Positions 1 to 9,236 of a stretch of DNA of 64,000 bases are shown here, piece after piece. A model generated the notes under the pieces. That model did not search any database. It had not been told where the DNA came from and saw nothing but the letters and a program-made list of their open reading frames with translations. The position numbers and the translations under genes were made by a program. The stretch is taken from positions 124,001-188,000 of the forward strand of contig CANGYR010000002.1 in the NCBI GenBank assembly GCA_947458275.1, written 5' to 3'. This DNA is from Chitinophagaceae bacterium. Lineage in GTDB: Bacteria; Bacteroidota; Bacteroidia; Chitinophagales; Chitinophagaceae. Within the stretch, counting starts at the first letter, position 1; each line of letters begins with the position of its first letter.

Positions 1-909
1 CTGAGCCACTTTAATAATCTCATCATTTTCTTTCAATTCGCCGCTTTTCCACGCGGGGCCTCCACTAACCAAACTGGCAATTTTAATTTTTCCGTCATCT
101 TCCTTCAGCTGCGCACCAATTCCAAAAAAGCGACCGCTCATGGATTCATTGAATGATCTTAAATCTACAGGAGGAAAATAATTTGTGTGAGGATCCATCA
201 GTGATGTGATCGAGTTGATGAACGTACTGAAATTTTCGTCGGCAGTTTCCTTATTCTGTTTTGTTTTAAAATAGCGCTCCATTTGCCTTTTAATCTGATC
301 CCTCGCTTCTCTTTCGAGTGTACTGTCAGCTTTTAAAACAAAATCTTTTTTATCCTTGTTTTTCTCCCTCTCCTCCTGCAAATCAACAAACTTACTTAAT
401 ACAGCATATTTCATTTTCTTTCTCCATAAATCCTGTCTATCTGATTCCGTTTTGGGGAATGTAGTTTTTTCAGGATCCATTTGCAAGAATTCATCTTTCG
501 TGAAGTCAAATGGCTTGTTAAAAAATCTGGAATAAATCTGCGAAGCTTCAGAAAGTCTTTTTAAATACAAATCATTTATTGCGTAAAAAGAAACCAGATC
601 TTTCCCATGTATCTCATCGTCAATGCTCTGTTCGTATTTTTTCAGCCCATCCAAATCAGTTTGCAATAAAATAGACTTGTCGTTATCAAGTTCTTCCGTA
701 AACTTTTTAAATACCGATTTGCTGAAATTATCGTCAATCTTCTTTGGACTGTAATGCCCTTCTTCCAACAATACCCCTACATTTCTGAGTATTCTTGCAT
801 GCCTTGCCTTTGGATTGTCATCATTTTCATTGCTACCCAGACTTTTAAATGTAAAAAAAAGACTGGCGCCGGTTAAAACAACTATGACAGGAATAAACTT
901 TTTACTCAT
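1..909 (-). CDS. Tail-specific (C-terminal processing) protease, S41 family, N-terminal part
   Basis: This is the first 303 residues of a gene that runs off the left edge of the window. The translation begins with a hydrophobic signal/anchor segment (MSKKFIPVIVVLTGASLFF). A helical region follows that contains DPEKTTFPKTESDRQDLWRK-like and MDPHTNYFPP sequences typical of Prc/Tsp proteases. The beginning of a PDZ domain is near residues 245-303 (FFGIGAQLKEDDGKIKIASL, then a GGPAWKSGELKENDEI stretch). The Ser/Lys catalytic S41 domain would lie outside the window. Family members degrade or trim periplasmic proteins from their C-termini. An in-frame ATG at 933 is an alternative start adding eight residues; I prefer 909 because it places the hydrophobic segment right at the N-terminus. 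Confidence 0.9.
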   Translation of the reverse strand, partial: MSKKFIPVIVVLTGASLFFTFKSLGSNENDDNPKARHARILRNVGVLLEEGHYSPKKIDDNFSKSVFKKFTEELDNDKSILLQTDLDGLKKYEQSIDDEIHGKDLVSFYAINDLYLKRLSEASQIYSRFFNKPFDFTKDEFLQMDPEKTTFPKTESDRQDLWRKKMKYAVLSKFVDLQEEREKNKDKKDFVLKADSTLEREARDQIKRQMERYFKTKQNKETADENFSTFINSITSLMDPHTNYFPPVDLRSFNESMSGRFFGIGAQLKEDDGKIKIASLVSGGPAWKSGELKENDEIIKVAQ

Positions 910-1043
910 AACGAAATCTGCAATTTTTTGCATATTGTAAATATAAAGGAAAATAAGCCTTTTTAGCGGGATAATACGTTGGCAATGAGTATAAACTTTT
1001 GTTAAACAAGGCTCAAAGCAGCAATGAAGACAGCATAAATAAA

Positions 1044-1065
1044 AAATCTCCCTAAAGGGAGATTT
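1044..1065 (-). terminator. Rho-independent terminator of tRNA-His
   Basis: A 9-bp perfect stem (AAATCTCCC/GGGAGATTT) with a four-base loop lies just downstream of the tRNA on the minus strand and runs into a T tract in that direction. It fits termination of the tRNA-His transcript. Confidence 0.75.
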
Positions 1066-1071
1066 CGTTTG

Positions 1072-1146
1072 GGTGGATGATGGGGCTCGAACCCACGACC
1101 CCCAGAATCACAATCTGGTGCTCTAACCAGCTGAGCTACAACCACC
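1072..1146 (-). tRNA. tRNA-His (GTG anticodon)
   Basis: Read on the minus strand, the sequence folds as a complete cloverleaf. The D arm starts with GCTC, the anticodon stem is CCAGA/TCTGG around the loop TTGTGAT (anticodon GTG), and the T loop is TTCGAGC. The extra G at position -1 (base 1146) pairs with discriminator C73 (base 1072), which is the identity mark of tRNA-His. CCA is not encoded. The acceptor stem has one U-U mismatch at pair 5-68. A strong promoter lies upstream and a terminator downstream, so the tRNA appears to be its own transcription unit. Confidence 0.95.
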
Positions 1147-1165
1147 ATTTTTTGTTATCGGACTG

Positions 1166-1196
1166 CAAAAATAAATAAAATATGTTCTAGTACAAA
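1166..1196 (-). promoter_or_regulatory. Bacteroidota-type promoter for tRNA-His
   Basis: On the minus strand a TTTG (1196-1193) is followed after 19 nt by TATTTTTG (1173-1166), a perfect match to the TAnnTTTG -7 element of Bacteroidota sigma factor promoters. Transcription would begin about 10-15 nt before the tRNA 5' end. Confidence 0.7.
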
Positions 1197-1253
1197 ATTA
1201 CATTTTTGCAATAACTGTATTATTCACTTATTTTACTGAAAATATTCATTTAG

Positions 1254-1856
1254 ATGAGTACCGGAAAATACCTTCTTATACTGCTTACGACCACTTTAAG
1301 CGCATGGCTGATAGGGAAAATGACCATTAAATCGATTTTTCATCCTGCCAAAGCCATCAAAACGCCGGCTGGAAAAATCCAGGGAGCCCTGCCTTATTTT
1401 CAGGAAAATCATGCTGAACAGGCAGGTGTGTATGCAAAAGACTTTCTGGTGCCTGATGATGTCATAGAAAGAAAATTATCGGAAAAAGCTATTCTTGATA
1501 AACTAAAACCATCTATAGAAAATCATGTGGACCAGTTCCTGAACGAGAAACTAAGTTCAGTTTTTCCGTTGCTTTATAAATTTATGGGCGAAAAAACACT
1601 GGCGCAGTTTAAGTCGGCATTCCTGACTGAAATAGACAATATTTTACCTGTTTTAATTTCGCAGTTTGCGGTCCAACTGAAAAAAAATATTCCTGTTGAG
1701 CAGCTGGTGCAGGAAAAAATTGAACTTATTGAGCTGGAAAAATTGGAGGCAATTTTTTATGAGAAAGCATCCAGGCAAATATTACTTTATGAACTGACTT
1801 GCGCACTGATAGGCCTGCTAACCGGACTACTGATTGTTCTGATTGTCAGATGGTAA
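1254..1856 (+). CDS. DUF445-like membrane protein
   Basis: This 200-residue protein has a transmembrane helix at each end (about residues 5-22 and 178-198) and a charged, helical middle. The N-terminal IGKMTIKSIFHP resembles the signature of DUF445/YheB proteins (usually with AIKMLFHP). It is short for that family, which often has 400 residues or more, so it may be a minimal or single-repeat version. The function is unknown; I infer an inner-membrane protein with both termini in the bilayer. It converges with glgC with only six bases between the stop codons. The ATG at 1254 is the only reasonable start. Confidence 0.7.
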   Translation: MSTGKYLLILLTTTLSAWLIGKMTIKSIFHPAKAIKTPAGKIQGALPYFQENHAEQAGVYAKDFLVPDDVIERKLSEKAILDKLKPSIENHVDQFLNEKLSSVFPLLYKFMGEKTLAQFKSAFLTEIDNILPVLISQFAVQLKKNIPVEQLVQEKIELIELEKLEAIFYEKASRQILLYELTCALIGLLTGLLIVLIVRW

Positions 1857-1862
1857 ATGTGT

Positions 1863-3143
1863 TTACTTCAACTCAAAGCCGTCATTGATTATAGCACCTT
1901 TCTTGATTACCACAATACCGCTTTTGATCGCAAATAATGAATGATCCATATCTTCAAGATGTGAACCTCCTGTAATCGTAACGTTGTTGCCTATACGACA
2001 ATCTTTATCCGTTATGACATTGGTTAGGTTACAATAATCCCCTATGCCCACCTTAGGTATTCCCCTTTCCTGATTGTGTGCAATCTCTTCGATAGTTTCA
2101 TAAAAATCGTTCCCCATTACATAACAACTAACAATGTTGCTGCCTTTACCGATCCTGCTTCTGATACCAATGACTGAATTGGAAATCTTTTCAGCGTGAA
2201 TGATAGACCCCTCGGCAATGATAGTATGATCAATGGTAGTACCGCTGATTTTTGCAGGAGGCAACATTCTTGCACGACTGAATACCATTTTGTTATTATC
2301 AAAGAGATTGAATGGCGGAATATCCATCGTTAATGCCAGATTTGCTTCAAAAAAAGAATGAATATTACCGATGTCTGTCCAATAGCCATCATATTGATAA
2401 CTGATCACCTTGTAATTGCTGATAGCATCCGGAATGATTTCTTTGCCAAAATCAGTCGCATTTTTCTTCTCTTCATCTAATAACCCAAACAACACTTTTC
2501 TGTTGAAAATATAAATACCCATTGAAGCCAGATAATTTCTGCCTTGCGCAGTCATTTCAGCGCCTGTATTACTAACCCATTGTGGCAATAAATCTTTTGA
2601 AGGTTTTTCAATAAAAGAGGTAATGAAATTTTCTTCATTCGCTTTAAGAATGCCGAATTCAGTCGCTTCACTTTCCCCTACAGGTATAGTGGCAATAGAG
2701 ATATCTGCTCCCACTTTTTGATGATGATCTATCATCTCACCAAAATCCATTTGATACAACTGATCTCCACTCAAAATCAATACATAATCAAACTCATTGT
2801 TTTTTATATGTTTCAATGATTGCCTTACTGCATCTGCGGTCCCCTGAAACCAACCCGGACTGTCGGGAGTTTGTTCTGCAGCCAGAATATCCACGAATCC
2901 GCTGCTGAAGCCACTGAACTGATACGTGTTTTTAATATGTTTGTTTAATGATGCAGAATTGTATTGTGTCAGCACAAACATCCTGTTGATGTTACTATTT
3001 ATGCAATTGGAAATCGGAATATCTACCAGGCGATATTTCCCGGCGATAGGTACAGCAGGCTTGCTTCTGGAAGCTGTAAGCGGATATAATCGCGTTCCGG
3101 CACCACCACCCAAAATCACTGACACTACTTGTTTACTGATCAT
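1863..3143 (-). CDS. glgC: Glucose-1-phosphate adenylyltransferase (ADP-glucose pyrophosphorylase)
   Basis: The 426-residue protein makes ADP-glucose from ATP and glucose-1-phosphate, the committed step of bacterial glycogen synthesis in the cytoplasm. The nucleotidyltransferase signature GGGAGTRLYPLT is at residues 12-23, followed by SKPAVPIAGKYRLVDIPISN. The glucose-1-phosphate binding region (GTADAVRQ, then SGDQLYQMD) comes next, and a left-handed beta-helix forms the C-terminal third. The length is normal for GlgC. It starts six bases after the glgA stop on the same strand, so the two form an operon. No branching enzyme gene is in the window. Confidence 0.96.
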   Translation of the reverse strand: MISKQVVSVILGGGAGTRLYPLTASRSKPAVPIAGKYRLVDIPISNCINSNINRMFVLTQYNSASLNKHIKNTYQFSGFSSGFVDILAAEQTPDSPGWFQGTADAVRQSLKHIKNNEFDYVLILSGDQLYQMDFGEMIDHHQKVGADISIATIPVGESEATEFGILKANEENFITSFIEKPSKDLLPQWVSNTGAEMTAQGRNYLASMGIYIFNRKVLFGLLDEEKKNATDFGKEIIPDAISNYKVISYQYDGYWTDIGNIHSFFEANLALTMDIPPFNLFDNNKMVFSRARMLPPAKISGTTIDHTIIAEGSIIHAEKISNSVIGIRSRIGKGSNIVSCYVMGNDFYETIEEIAHNQERGIPKVGIGDYCNLTNVITDKDCRIGNNVTITGGSHLEDMDHSLFAIKSGIVVIKKGAIINDGFELK

Positions 3144-3149
3144 AAAAAT

Positions 3150-4568
3150 CTATTTATAAATTGAGTTGTAAAGATCGATATATACCTGAGCACTTTTCTC
3201 CCAGCTGTTATTGATTTTCATCATGTGCAACCTTAATTTGGATAAGGTATTGCTATGATTATATAAATAAACCGCTCTTTTTATGGAACTTACAATATCC
3301 TGAATATTTGCATTATTAAAACAAATTCCATAACCATTGTCATCTCCAATATCAATTACCGTATCTGCCAAACCACCTGTTCTTCTTACAACAGGCATCG
3401 TTCCGTAGCGCAAAGCATACAACTGATTCAAACCGCAAGGCTCTACCCTGCTGGGCATTAACAGAAAATCTGCTCCTGCATACATTTGATGGCTTAACTT
3501 CTCATTATATTGAATCTGGGAATGATAGTATCCAAACCATGTTTTATGAATCTGTTCGAGGCTGTGCTCAACAACGGGATCGCCATTGCCTAATACAATA
3601 AAATTAAACTTTTCTTCACTCTGCTCAAATGCAGCATTAATGGCTTCCGGCAATAAATCTGCCGCTTTTTCCGCCACTAACCGTCCAATAAATATAAATA
3701 ACGGCAATTGAACATCAAGCCCGAATTCATCGCATAATTTTTTCTTATTACGAGCTTTCCCGTGATCTGCATCTTTTGTGCTAAAATTATCGAGAATAAA
3801 ACTGTCTTTCTCGGGATCCCACACACTATAATCTATCCCGTTTAAAATTCCGCTGCATTTGCCCTTTTCATATTCAAACAATTTTTCCAGCCCGTTTGCG
3901 GCGTTCATCAACTCTTTCATATACCCTTCACTGACCGTATTTACTTTATCTGCACATCTTACAGCCGAAGCCAGTGGATTGATTTGGCCATTCCAGTCGA
4001 GCATACCCCATTTCCAAACATCCCAATCCGGAATATAGCCTGACTTTTCCCAGTCCATCCAGCCCTGATACTGGGCATTGTGTATGGTAAGAACCGTTCT
4101 GATATTTGAAAGATTCTTGTAAGCATAACTATGCCTGAACATAAACGGAATAAGGCCTGCATGATAATCATGAACATTTATAACATCGGGCCGGTGATTC
4201 CATTTGACCATCCATTCTGCTACGGCAATCTGAAAAGCAAGATATCTTTCACCGTCGTCGTCATACCCATATACTTTCTCTCTGTCAAGCCAGCCATAAA
4301 TATCTACGCAATACAAATCAAAACCAAGCTGATTGCGTTTCTCTTTAATGATGGTAAAATTCAACGGTATGTTACCCATAATAAAAGCACCTTTATGCAC
4401 CACCTCCCATTCATTTGCATGCAAGAATGATGTACGATGCATGGGCATTACCACTTTAGCGATATGTCCGAGTTTGTTTTGGTACTTAGGCAAAGACCCC
4501 ACTACATCCGCCAATCCGCCCACTTTGGCCATTGGATAACACTCCGCACTCACATGCAAAATCTCCAT
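3150..4568 (-). CDS. glgA: Glycogen synthase (ADP-glucose type, GT5)
   Basis: The 472-residue enzyme elongates alpha-1,4-glucan chains using ADP-glucose. The ADP-glucose binding signature KVGGLADVVGSLPK lies at residues 15-28. The GT5 domain continues through NVHDYHAGLIPF and LTIHNAQYQGW. The GT-B C-terminal lobe carries the conserved MPSRVEPCGLNQLYALRYGT-like nucleotide-sugar site and RRTGGLADTV. The length and domain order are normal. It is the first gene of a glgA-glgC operon on the minus strand, divergent from queG. No clear promoter box was found upstream of it. Confidence 0.96.
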   Translation of the reverse strand: MEILHVSAECYPMAKVGGLADVVGSLPKYQNKLGHIAKVVMPMHRTSFLHANEWEVVHKGAFIMGNIPLNFTIIKEKRNQLGFDLYCVDIYGWLDREKVYGYDDDGERYLAFQIAVAEWMVKWNHRPDVINVHDYHAGLIPFMFRHSYAYKNLSNIRTVLTIHNAQYQGWMDWEKSGYIPDWDVWKWGMLDWNGQINPLASAVRCADKVNTVSEGYMKELMNAANGLEKLFEYEKGKCSGILNGIDYSVWDPEKDSFILDNFSTKDADHGKARNKKKLCDEFGLDVQLPLFIFIGRLVAEKAADLLPEAINAAFEQSEEKFNFIVLGNGDPVVEHSLEQIHKTWFGYYHSQIQYNEKLSHQMYAGADFLLMPSRVEPCGLNQLYALRYGTMPVVRRTGGLADTVIDIGDDNGYGICFNNANIQDIVSSIKRAVYLYNHSNTLSKLRLHMMKINNSWEKSAQVYIDLYNSIYK

Positions 4569-4665
4569 AAAGAAAAATTTATGATGAATATAGGAAGGAT
4601 TGTTATAATAAAAAATTTAGTCTTACAACAAATCAGTATGACACCTCATTAAAACATCATGTCAA

Positions 4666-4673
4666 TATTTTTG
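4666..4673 (+). promoter_or_regulatory. -7 promoter element upstream of queG
   Basis: TATTTTTG matches TAnnTTTG exactly, 23 bases before the queG ATG. I found no convincing -33 element at the expected distance. Confidence 0.45.
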
Positions 4674-4696
4674 CAATCATTTATCTTTATTGCTGA

Positions 4697-5635
4697 ATGA
4701 GCACACAATACGCCACTGATTTTATTAAAAAAACTGCCATCCGACTGGGCTTTGACTTTTGTGGAATCGCCAAAGCGGGGTATTTAGACGAGGACGCCCG
4801 AAGGTTGGAGGCATGGCTGAACAAGGGTATGCATGGCTCTATGCAATACATGGGAAACCATTTTGATTTACGTGTAGATCCCGTCAAACTGGTTCCCGGC
4901 GCAAAGTCTGTCATAACATTCTTGTTCAATTATTTTCCAAAAGAAAAACAAGCGCACCCAACTCCAAAAATTTCGAAATACGCATGGGGGAAGGACTATC
5001 ATACAGTCATAAAAAATAAACTGCATGAACTCATGGAAGAAATTCGAAGAAATATTGGAGAAGTAAACGGACGTGGATTTGTAGACAGTGCTCCTGTACT
5101 GGAAAGAAGTTGGGCGCAAAAAGCGGGATTGGGTTGGATAGGAAAAAACGGCAACCTCATCAACAAACAGCAGGGTTCATTTTTATTCATTGCCACACTC
5201 ATAATAGACCTTGAGTTGAGCTACGATTCTCCGAGTGTAAAAGATTATTGTGGCACGTGCACCAAATGCATAGACGAATGTCCTACGGAAGCAATACTTC
5301 CTAACAAAGTAATTGACGGCAGTAAATGCATTTCATATTTTACCATTGAACTGAAAGATGCGTTAATTGACGAAAAGATGCAAGGTAAATTTGACAACTG
5401 GCTTTTTGGTTGTGATGCCTGCCAGGATGTATGCCCCTGGAATAGATTTTCAAAGCCCACGAGGGAGGAGGGATTCAATCCATTAAATGAAATATTGCAT
5501 TTTAATGAAAAAGACTGGGAAGAACTGACCGAAGAAAAATTTAAACTAATCTTTAAAGATTCTCCATTGAAAAGATCCTCTTTCAATGGCATCAAGCGAA
5601 ATCTCAACTTCATCAAAAATTCTGCTAGTGAATAA
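4697..5635 (+). CDS. queG: Epoxyqueuosine reductase QueG
   Basis: The 312-residue iron-sulfur/cobalamin enzyme converts epoxyqueuosine to queuosine in tRNA, the last step of the queuosine pathway. The N-terminal half has the DUF1730 region ([20 protein letters not shown]). The aspartate of [20 protein letters not shown] is in the cobalamin-binding active site. Two 4Fe-4S clusters are indicated by [12 protein letters not shown] near residue 185 and [10 protein letters not shown] near residue 239. The length is slightly short of the E. coli protein, as is usual in Bacteroidota. The 3' end overlaps anmK by eight bases if that gene uses its GTG start. Confidence 0.95.
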   Translation: MSTQYATDFIKKTAIRLGFDFCGIAKAGYLDEDARRLEAWLNKGMHGSMQYMGNHFDLRVDPVKLVPGAKSVITFLFNYFPKEKQAHPTPKISKYAWGKDYHTVIKNKLHELMEEIRRNIGEVNGRGFVDSAPVLERSWAQKAGLGWIGKNGNLINKQQGSFLFIATLIIDLELSYDSPSVKDYCGTCTKCIDECPTEAILPNKVIDGSKCISYFTIELKDALIDEKMQGKFDNWLFGCDACQDVCPWNRFSKPTREEGFNPLNEILHFNEKDWEELTEEKFKLIFKDSPLKRSSFNGIKRNLNFIKNSASE

Positions 5636-6830
5636 GCAACTTGAAAAATTATATAACATCGGAAAAAAAGAAAGTCGGATTATCATTGGGCTGATGAGCG
5701 GCACTTCACTTGACGGACTTGATATTGCTTTATGCAAAATACACGGTGCCGGAAAAAACACACGAGTTGAATTACTTAGATTTGAGACAATATCATACGA
5801 GGATACGTATAAAAATGAAGTAAGAGAAGTTTACTCCAAACCATTGATATCTTCAGAAAAAATTTGTTTATTGAATGAATGGATTGGAATGTATCATGCG
5901 GGACTGATTAATGCGTGTTTGAAAAAATGGAATTTAAAAAATGAAGATATTGATTTGATTGCCAGTCATGGCCAAACAATCTATCACGCTCCAAAAAGTC
6001 TGCATAAACATGAAACCTTCGGCAATGGCACGTTGCAGATTGGAGATGGCGACCATATCGCCTGTCATACCGGAATTATTACTTTATCTGATTTCAGACA
6101 AAAACACATTGCAGCGGGAGGCGAAGGAGCGCCTTTGGCAGCTTATGGCGATTATCTTCTTTTTGCCAATAACCCTAAAAGCCTTGTATTACTTAATATC
6201 GGAGGAATAGCCAATTTAACTTTTATTCCGGCAAATAAAGAATTTGAGCATGTTAAAACTACGGACATCGGTCCCGGTAATATTCTAATGGATATATGGA
6301 TCAGAAAACATTTCCCCGGTTTGAATTATGATAAAGATGCCGACATTGCCAGGAGCGGAATGGTTAATAAACAACTACTGAAAATATTGCATCAGCATCC
6401 CTTTATAAAAATTAAATTTCCAAAAACTACGGGGCCTGAAATATTCAACGAATCATTTATCAGAGAAGCTTTAGGATTTTGTGACGACAAGGATATTCCT
6501 GCAGAAGATGTGACTGCAACACTGAATCAATTTACCGCTGATTTAATAACAGCATCGATTGATTACTATATTTCGTCTATGCAAGACTGTGAAATACTGA
6601 TCAGCGGAGGAGGCATACACAATAAATTATTGATGGATAAAATAAAAAAACACTTCACCCATTTGCCGGTCTCCACCACTTTAAACAAAGAGATCTCTCC
6701 TGATGCAAAAGAAGCTATAATATTTGCATTACTAGCAAACGAGTCTGTAAGCGGTAACAGAGATACATTCGGAAAAGGCGGCGCAAAAATGCCGGCGACA
6801 GGGATGGGTAAAATATCTTTCCCGTATTGA
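5628..6830 (+). CDS. anmK: Anhydro-N-acetylmuramic acid kinase
   Basis: The enzyme phosphorylates 1,6-anhydro-MurNAc released during cell-wall recycling, giving MurNAc-6-phosphate. The ATP-binding motif [16 protein letters not shown] follows the N-terminal segment. [46 protein letters not shown] and the late ISGGG motif all fit the family. I chose the GTG at 5628, which gives an N-terminus [12 protein letters not shown] like its Bacteroidota relatives and a product of 400 residues. An upstream in-frame ATG at 5586 would overlap queG by 50 bases and add 14 residues that do not look like the family. No murQ or ampG is nearby. Confidence 0.9.
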   Translation: MNKQLEKLYNIGKKESRIIIGLMSGTSLDGLDIALCKIHGAGKNTRVELLRFETISYEDTYKNEVREVYSKPLISSEKICLLNEWIGMYHAGLINACLKKWNLKNEDIDLIASHGQTIYHAPKSLHKHETFGNGTLQIGDGDHIACHTGIITLSDFRQKHIAAGGEGAPLAAYGDYLLFANNPKSLVLLNIGGIANLTFIPANKEFEHVKTTDIGPGNILMDIWIRKHFPGLNYDKDADIARSGMVNKQLLKILHQHPFIKIKFPKTTGPEIFNESFIREALGFCDDKDIPAEDVTATLNQFTADLITASIDYYISSMQDCEILISGGGIHNKLLMDKIKKHFTHLPVSTTLNKEISPDAKEAIIFALLANESVSGNRDTFGKGGAKMPATGMGKISFPY

Positions 6831-6832
6831 GT

Positions 6833-7945
6833 TTATTCCCACTTAAAAACCTTCACTGCCATTGCATAGGCCAGTATGCCCCACAATAATAAAATACCAA
6901 TTTCACCTTTTACCTGCCAAAGTGATTGACCTTCAAAGGCAACACTTCTCAATGCTGTATTCAAATGAGTTAATGGCAATGCGCGGGATATAGGCTGTAA
7001 CCAGCCGGGGAAATTATCTATAGAAAAGAAAGTGCCTCCCAATAAGAATTGAGGGAGCGTAATCAGATTAGCAAGAGGCGGAATAGTACTGTCATTTTTG
7101 GCAATACCACTAACTATAAAACCGAAGCCCATAAAAACTACCAACCCAATAAAGCTCAATAACATCATACTAAAAAAAGTCTCAATGCCTTTCACCAAAG
7201 TGAATCCAAAGAAAAAATATCCGACCGTAATAATAACAACAGCCGTTATGAGTTGGAAAAGAACCCTGCTGATGCCTTCTCCCAAAATAATAAATGTCCG
7301 ATTTATAGGAGTAGCAAAAAATCTTTTCAGCACTAAAGTATTTCTGAGATTAAAAAACATAAATGCAACGCCAAATACACCTGCACTGAGGAGAGAAAAC
7401 CCTAATTGTCCTGGTAACACAAAATCAATTGTTTTATATTCTCTTACTTGTGCAATATCCCGTTGAGGATTGAATGAAAATGTGGCAACTGCAGGGCGAT
7501 CGGGATATTTCTGATTACTTAAAATATTGATTTTCTCCTCAATCAATGATTTTACCTGAGGCCATTTGTCGTTCGAAGAAGATGTGCTTTTAAAATAGAT
7601 TACATAAGGACTTCCATTGGCTATCTGAGACTTTTGAATGTTGATAATTCCCGCTACCCTACCCTTTTGAAGATCTGCATTCAATTCTTTTGTTGAGGCA
7701 TATTTTTCAATGATGACTCCGGGTGTCTGAATGATTGCGCGATATAATTCATTGGCCGTATCCGATTGGTTGTCTATAACCACTCTAAAACTTTGCCTTG
7801 CCCCACCGTCTCCAATAAACCCAAAAACAAGGATGAATATGAATGGGAATATGAAACTGAAAATCATGGCAGACGGGCTGCGTGTAATTGCACGAAGGCT
7901 TGCTTTGGTAATGGCCCACATCGCAGTAATCTGACTGTACTTCAT
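6833..7945 (-). CDS. ABC-2 type transporter permease
   Basis: The 370-residue membrane protein has one transmembrane helix near residues 25-45. A large extracytoplasmic domain follows to about residue 175 (substrate-like or DrrB/YhaP-type insertion). Five or six helices fill the C-terminal half (from VLPGQLGFSLLSAGVFGVAF onward). The sequence FLLGGTFFSIDNFPGWLQPI near residue 310 is typical of the ABC2_membrane family. These permeases export drugs, lipids or polysaccharides together with an ATPase, but no ATPase gene is next to it. The gene ends two bases after anmK on the opposite strand. The substrate cannot be told from the sequence. Confidence 0.85.
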   Translation of the reverse strand: MKYSQITAMWAITKASLRAITRSPSAMIFSFIFPFIFILVFGFIGDGGARQSFRVVIDNQSDTANELYRAIIQTPGVIIEKYASTKELNADLQKGRVAGIINIQKSQIANGSPYVIYFKSTSSSNDKWPQVKSLIEEKINILSNQKYPDRPAVATFSFNPQRDIAQVREYKTIDFVLPGQLGFSLLSAGVFGVAFMFFNLRNTLVLKRFFATPINRTFIILGEGISRVLFQLITAVVIITVGYFFFGFTLVKGIETFFSMMLLSFIGLVVFMGFGFIVSGIAKNDSTIPPLANLITLPQFLLGGTFFSIDNFPGWLQPISRALPLTHLNTALRSVAFEGQSLWQVKGEIGILLLWGILAYAMAVKVFKWE

Positions 7946-8046
7946 TATAAGATGTAAAATATGCGTAAAACTATGAGAAAAAAATTAAAAATAATTGGAA
8001 AGGATATTCATCTGTACTATTTTCAATGAATTATATTTTATTGACA

Positions 8047-8538
8047 ATGTCTTTACCAAAAAGAAAAACGTATTTATTATTAGGGAGCAATATAGGTAAG
8101 AGCGAAAAAAACCTTGAAAAAGCAAAAAAATATATTGAAAAAAGTATAGGGAAAATTATCAGATCATCCTCAGTATACACTAGTCAGGCATGGGGCAAAA
8201 AAGATCAGCCGGATTTTTTAAACCAGGTATTGATTGTAAACAATCACCTTACTCCTTCCGAAACCATTCAAACCATACTATCTATTGAAGAAAAAATGGG
8301 GCGGGTCAGAAAACAAAAAAATGAACCCCGTATTATAGATATAGATATTCTTTTTTATGATAAGGAAATAATCAATACTGCCAATCTTACTGTTCCCCAT
8401 CCGTTGATTCAGGAGAGAAACTTTGTACTCAGGCCGTTAAATGAACTTTCTCCTAAATTTATACACCCGATATTAAAAAAAAGCGTGCATACATTATTGA
8501 ATTCATGCAAAGATCCTTTGGCAGTGGAAAAAAAATAA
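8047..8538 (+). CDS. folK: 2-amino-4-hydroxy-6-hydroxymethyldihydropteridine diphosphokinase
   Basis: The enzyme transfers pyrophosphate from ATP to 6-hydroxymethyl-7,8-dihydropterin in folate synthesis. The start YLLLGSNIG, the ATP/pterin site PRIIDIDILFY, and VPHPLIQERNFVLRPLNEL are all diagnostic for HPPK. I chose the ATG at 8047 (163 residues) because LLGSN then sits about 12 residues from the N-terminus as in relatives. The ATG at 8026 would add MNYILLT. It is followed 37 bases later by a deoxynucleoside kinase on the same strand, a pairing seen in other Bacteroidota as far as I recall. Confidence 0.93.
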   Translation: MSLPKRKTYLLLGSNIGKSEKNLEKAKKYIEKSIGKIIRSSSVYTSQAWGKKDQPDFLNQVLIVNNHLTPSETIQTILSIEEKMGRVRKQKNEPRIIDIDILFYDKEIINTANLTVPHPLIQERNFVLRPLNELSPKFIHPILKKSVHTLLNSCKDPLAVEKK

Positions 8539-8575
8539 CCCAGCTAAGCATCTTTAGATTTATTTTGCAGCGGCA

Positions 8576-9208
8576 ATGAAGTATAATTTTGTTACTATAG
8601 AAGGAAATATTGGCGCAGGAAAAACTACCCTTGCCAATTTGCTGAGCAAGCATTACAATGCACGGTTGATACTGGAAGAATTTGCCGAAAATCCTTTCCT
8701 GTCAAAGTTTTATGAAAAACCTGACCAATACGCCTTTCCTGTAGAATTATTCTTTATGGCCGAGAGGTATAAGCAACTAAAAGAGCTGCTACACTCCAAA
8801 GATTTGTTTCATTCAGTTACCGTTTCCGATTACCTTTTCAATAAATGTTTATTATTTGCCAAAGTAAATCTGCCCAAAGAGGAATTTAAACTGTATCAAA
8901 AGCTTTTTGATATCATCAACCCGCAGATTATGCAACCCGATATCCTGATTTACCTGCACAGTCCAATTAACAAACTGCAACAAAATATCAAAATCCGTAA
9001 TCGTGAATATGAACAAAATATTCCTGATAACTACCTTTTAACCCTGCAGGAAACTTACACTCAATATATCAAACAGCAAAACATAAAAACACTTTTTGTG
9101 GATGTTTCTCAGGCAGATTTTATCAAAAATGAAAAGCATTTAAAAATTATCACCGATACCCTTGACCAGGAGTATGAACAGGGGCAACACTATATCACGC
9201 TAAGCTGA
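8576..9208 (+). CDS. Deoxynucleoside kinase
   Basis: The 210-residue protein belongs to the dNK/dGK/dCK family that phosphorylates salvaged deoxynucleosides in the cytoplasm. The P-loop EGNIGAGKTTL is at residues 9-19. EEFAENPFLSKFYEKPDQYA with the catalytic Glu follows, then VELFFMAERYKQ. The LID-like region IKIRNREYEQNIP is near residue 140. The exact substrate (dA, dG or dC) cannot be decided from the motifs. It probably forms a small operon with folK. No frameshift or unusual start is seen. Confidence 0.9.
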   Translation: MKYNFVTIEGNIGAGKTTLANLLSKHYNARLILEEFAENPFLSKFYEKPDQYAFPVELFFMAERYKQLKELLHSKDLFHSVTVSDYLFNKCLLFAKVNLPKEEFKLYQKLFDIINPQIMQPDILIYLHSPINKLQQNIKIRNREYEQNIPDNYLLTLQETYTQYIKQQNIKTLFVDVSQADFIKNEKHLKIITDTLDQEYEQGQHYITLS

Positions 9209-9236
9209 CAGATTATACACACTAAATGATTTTCCG

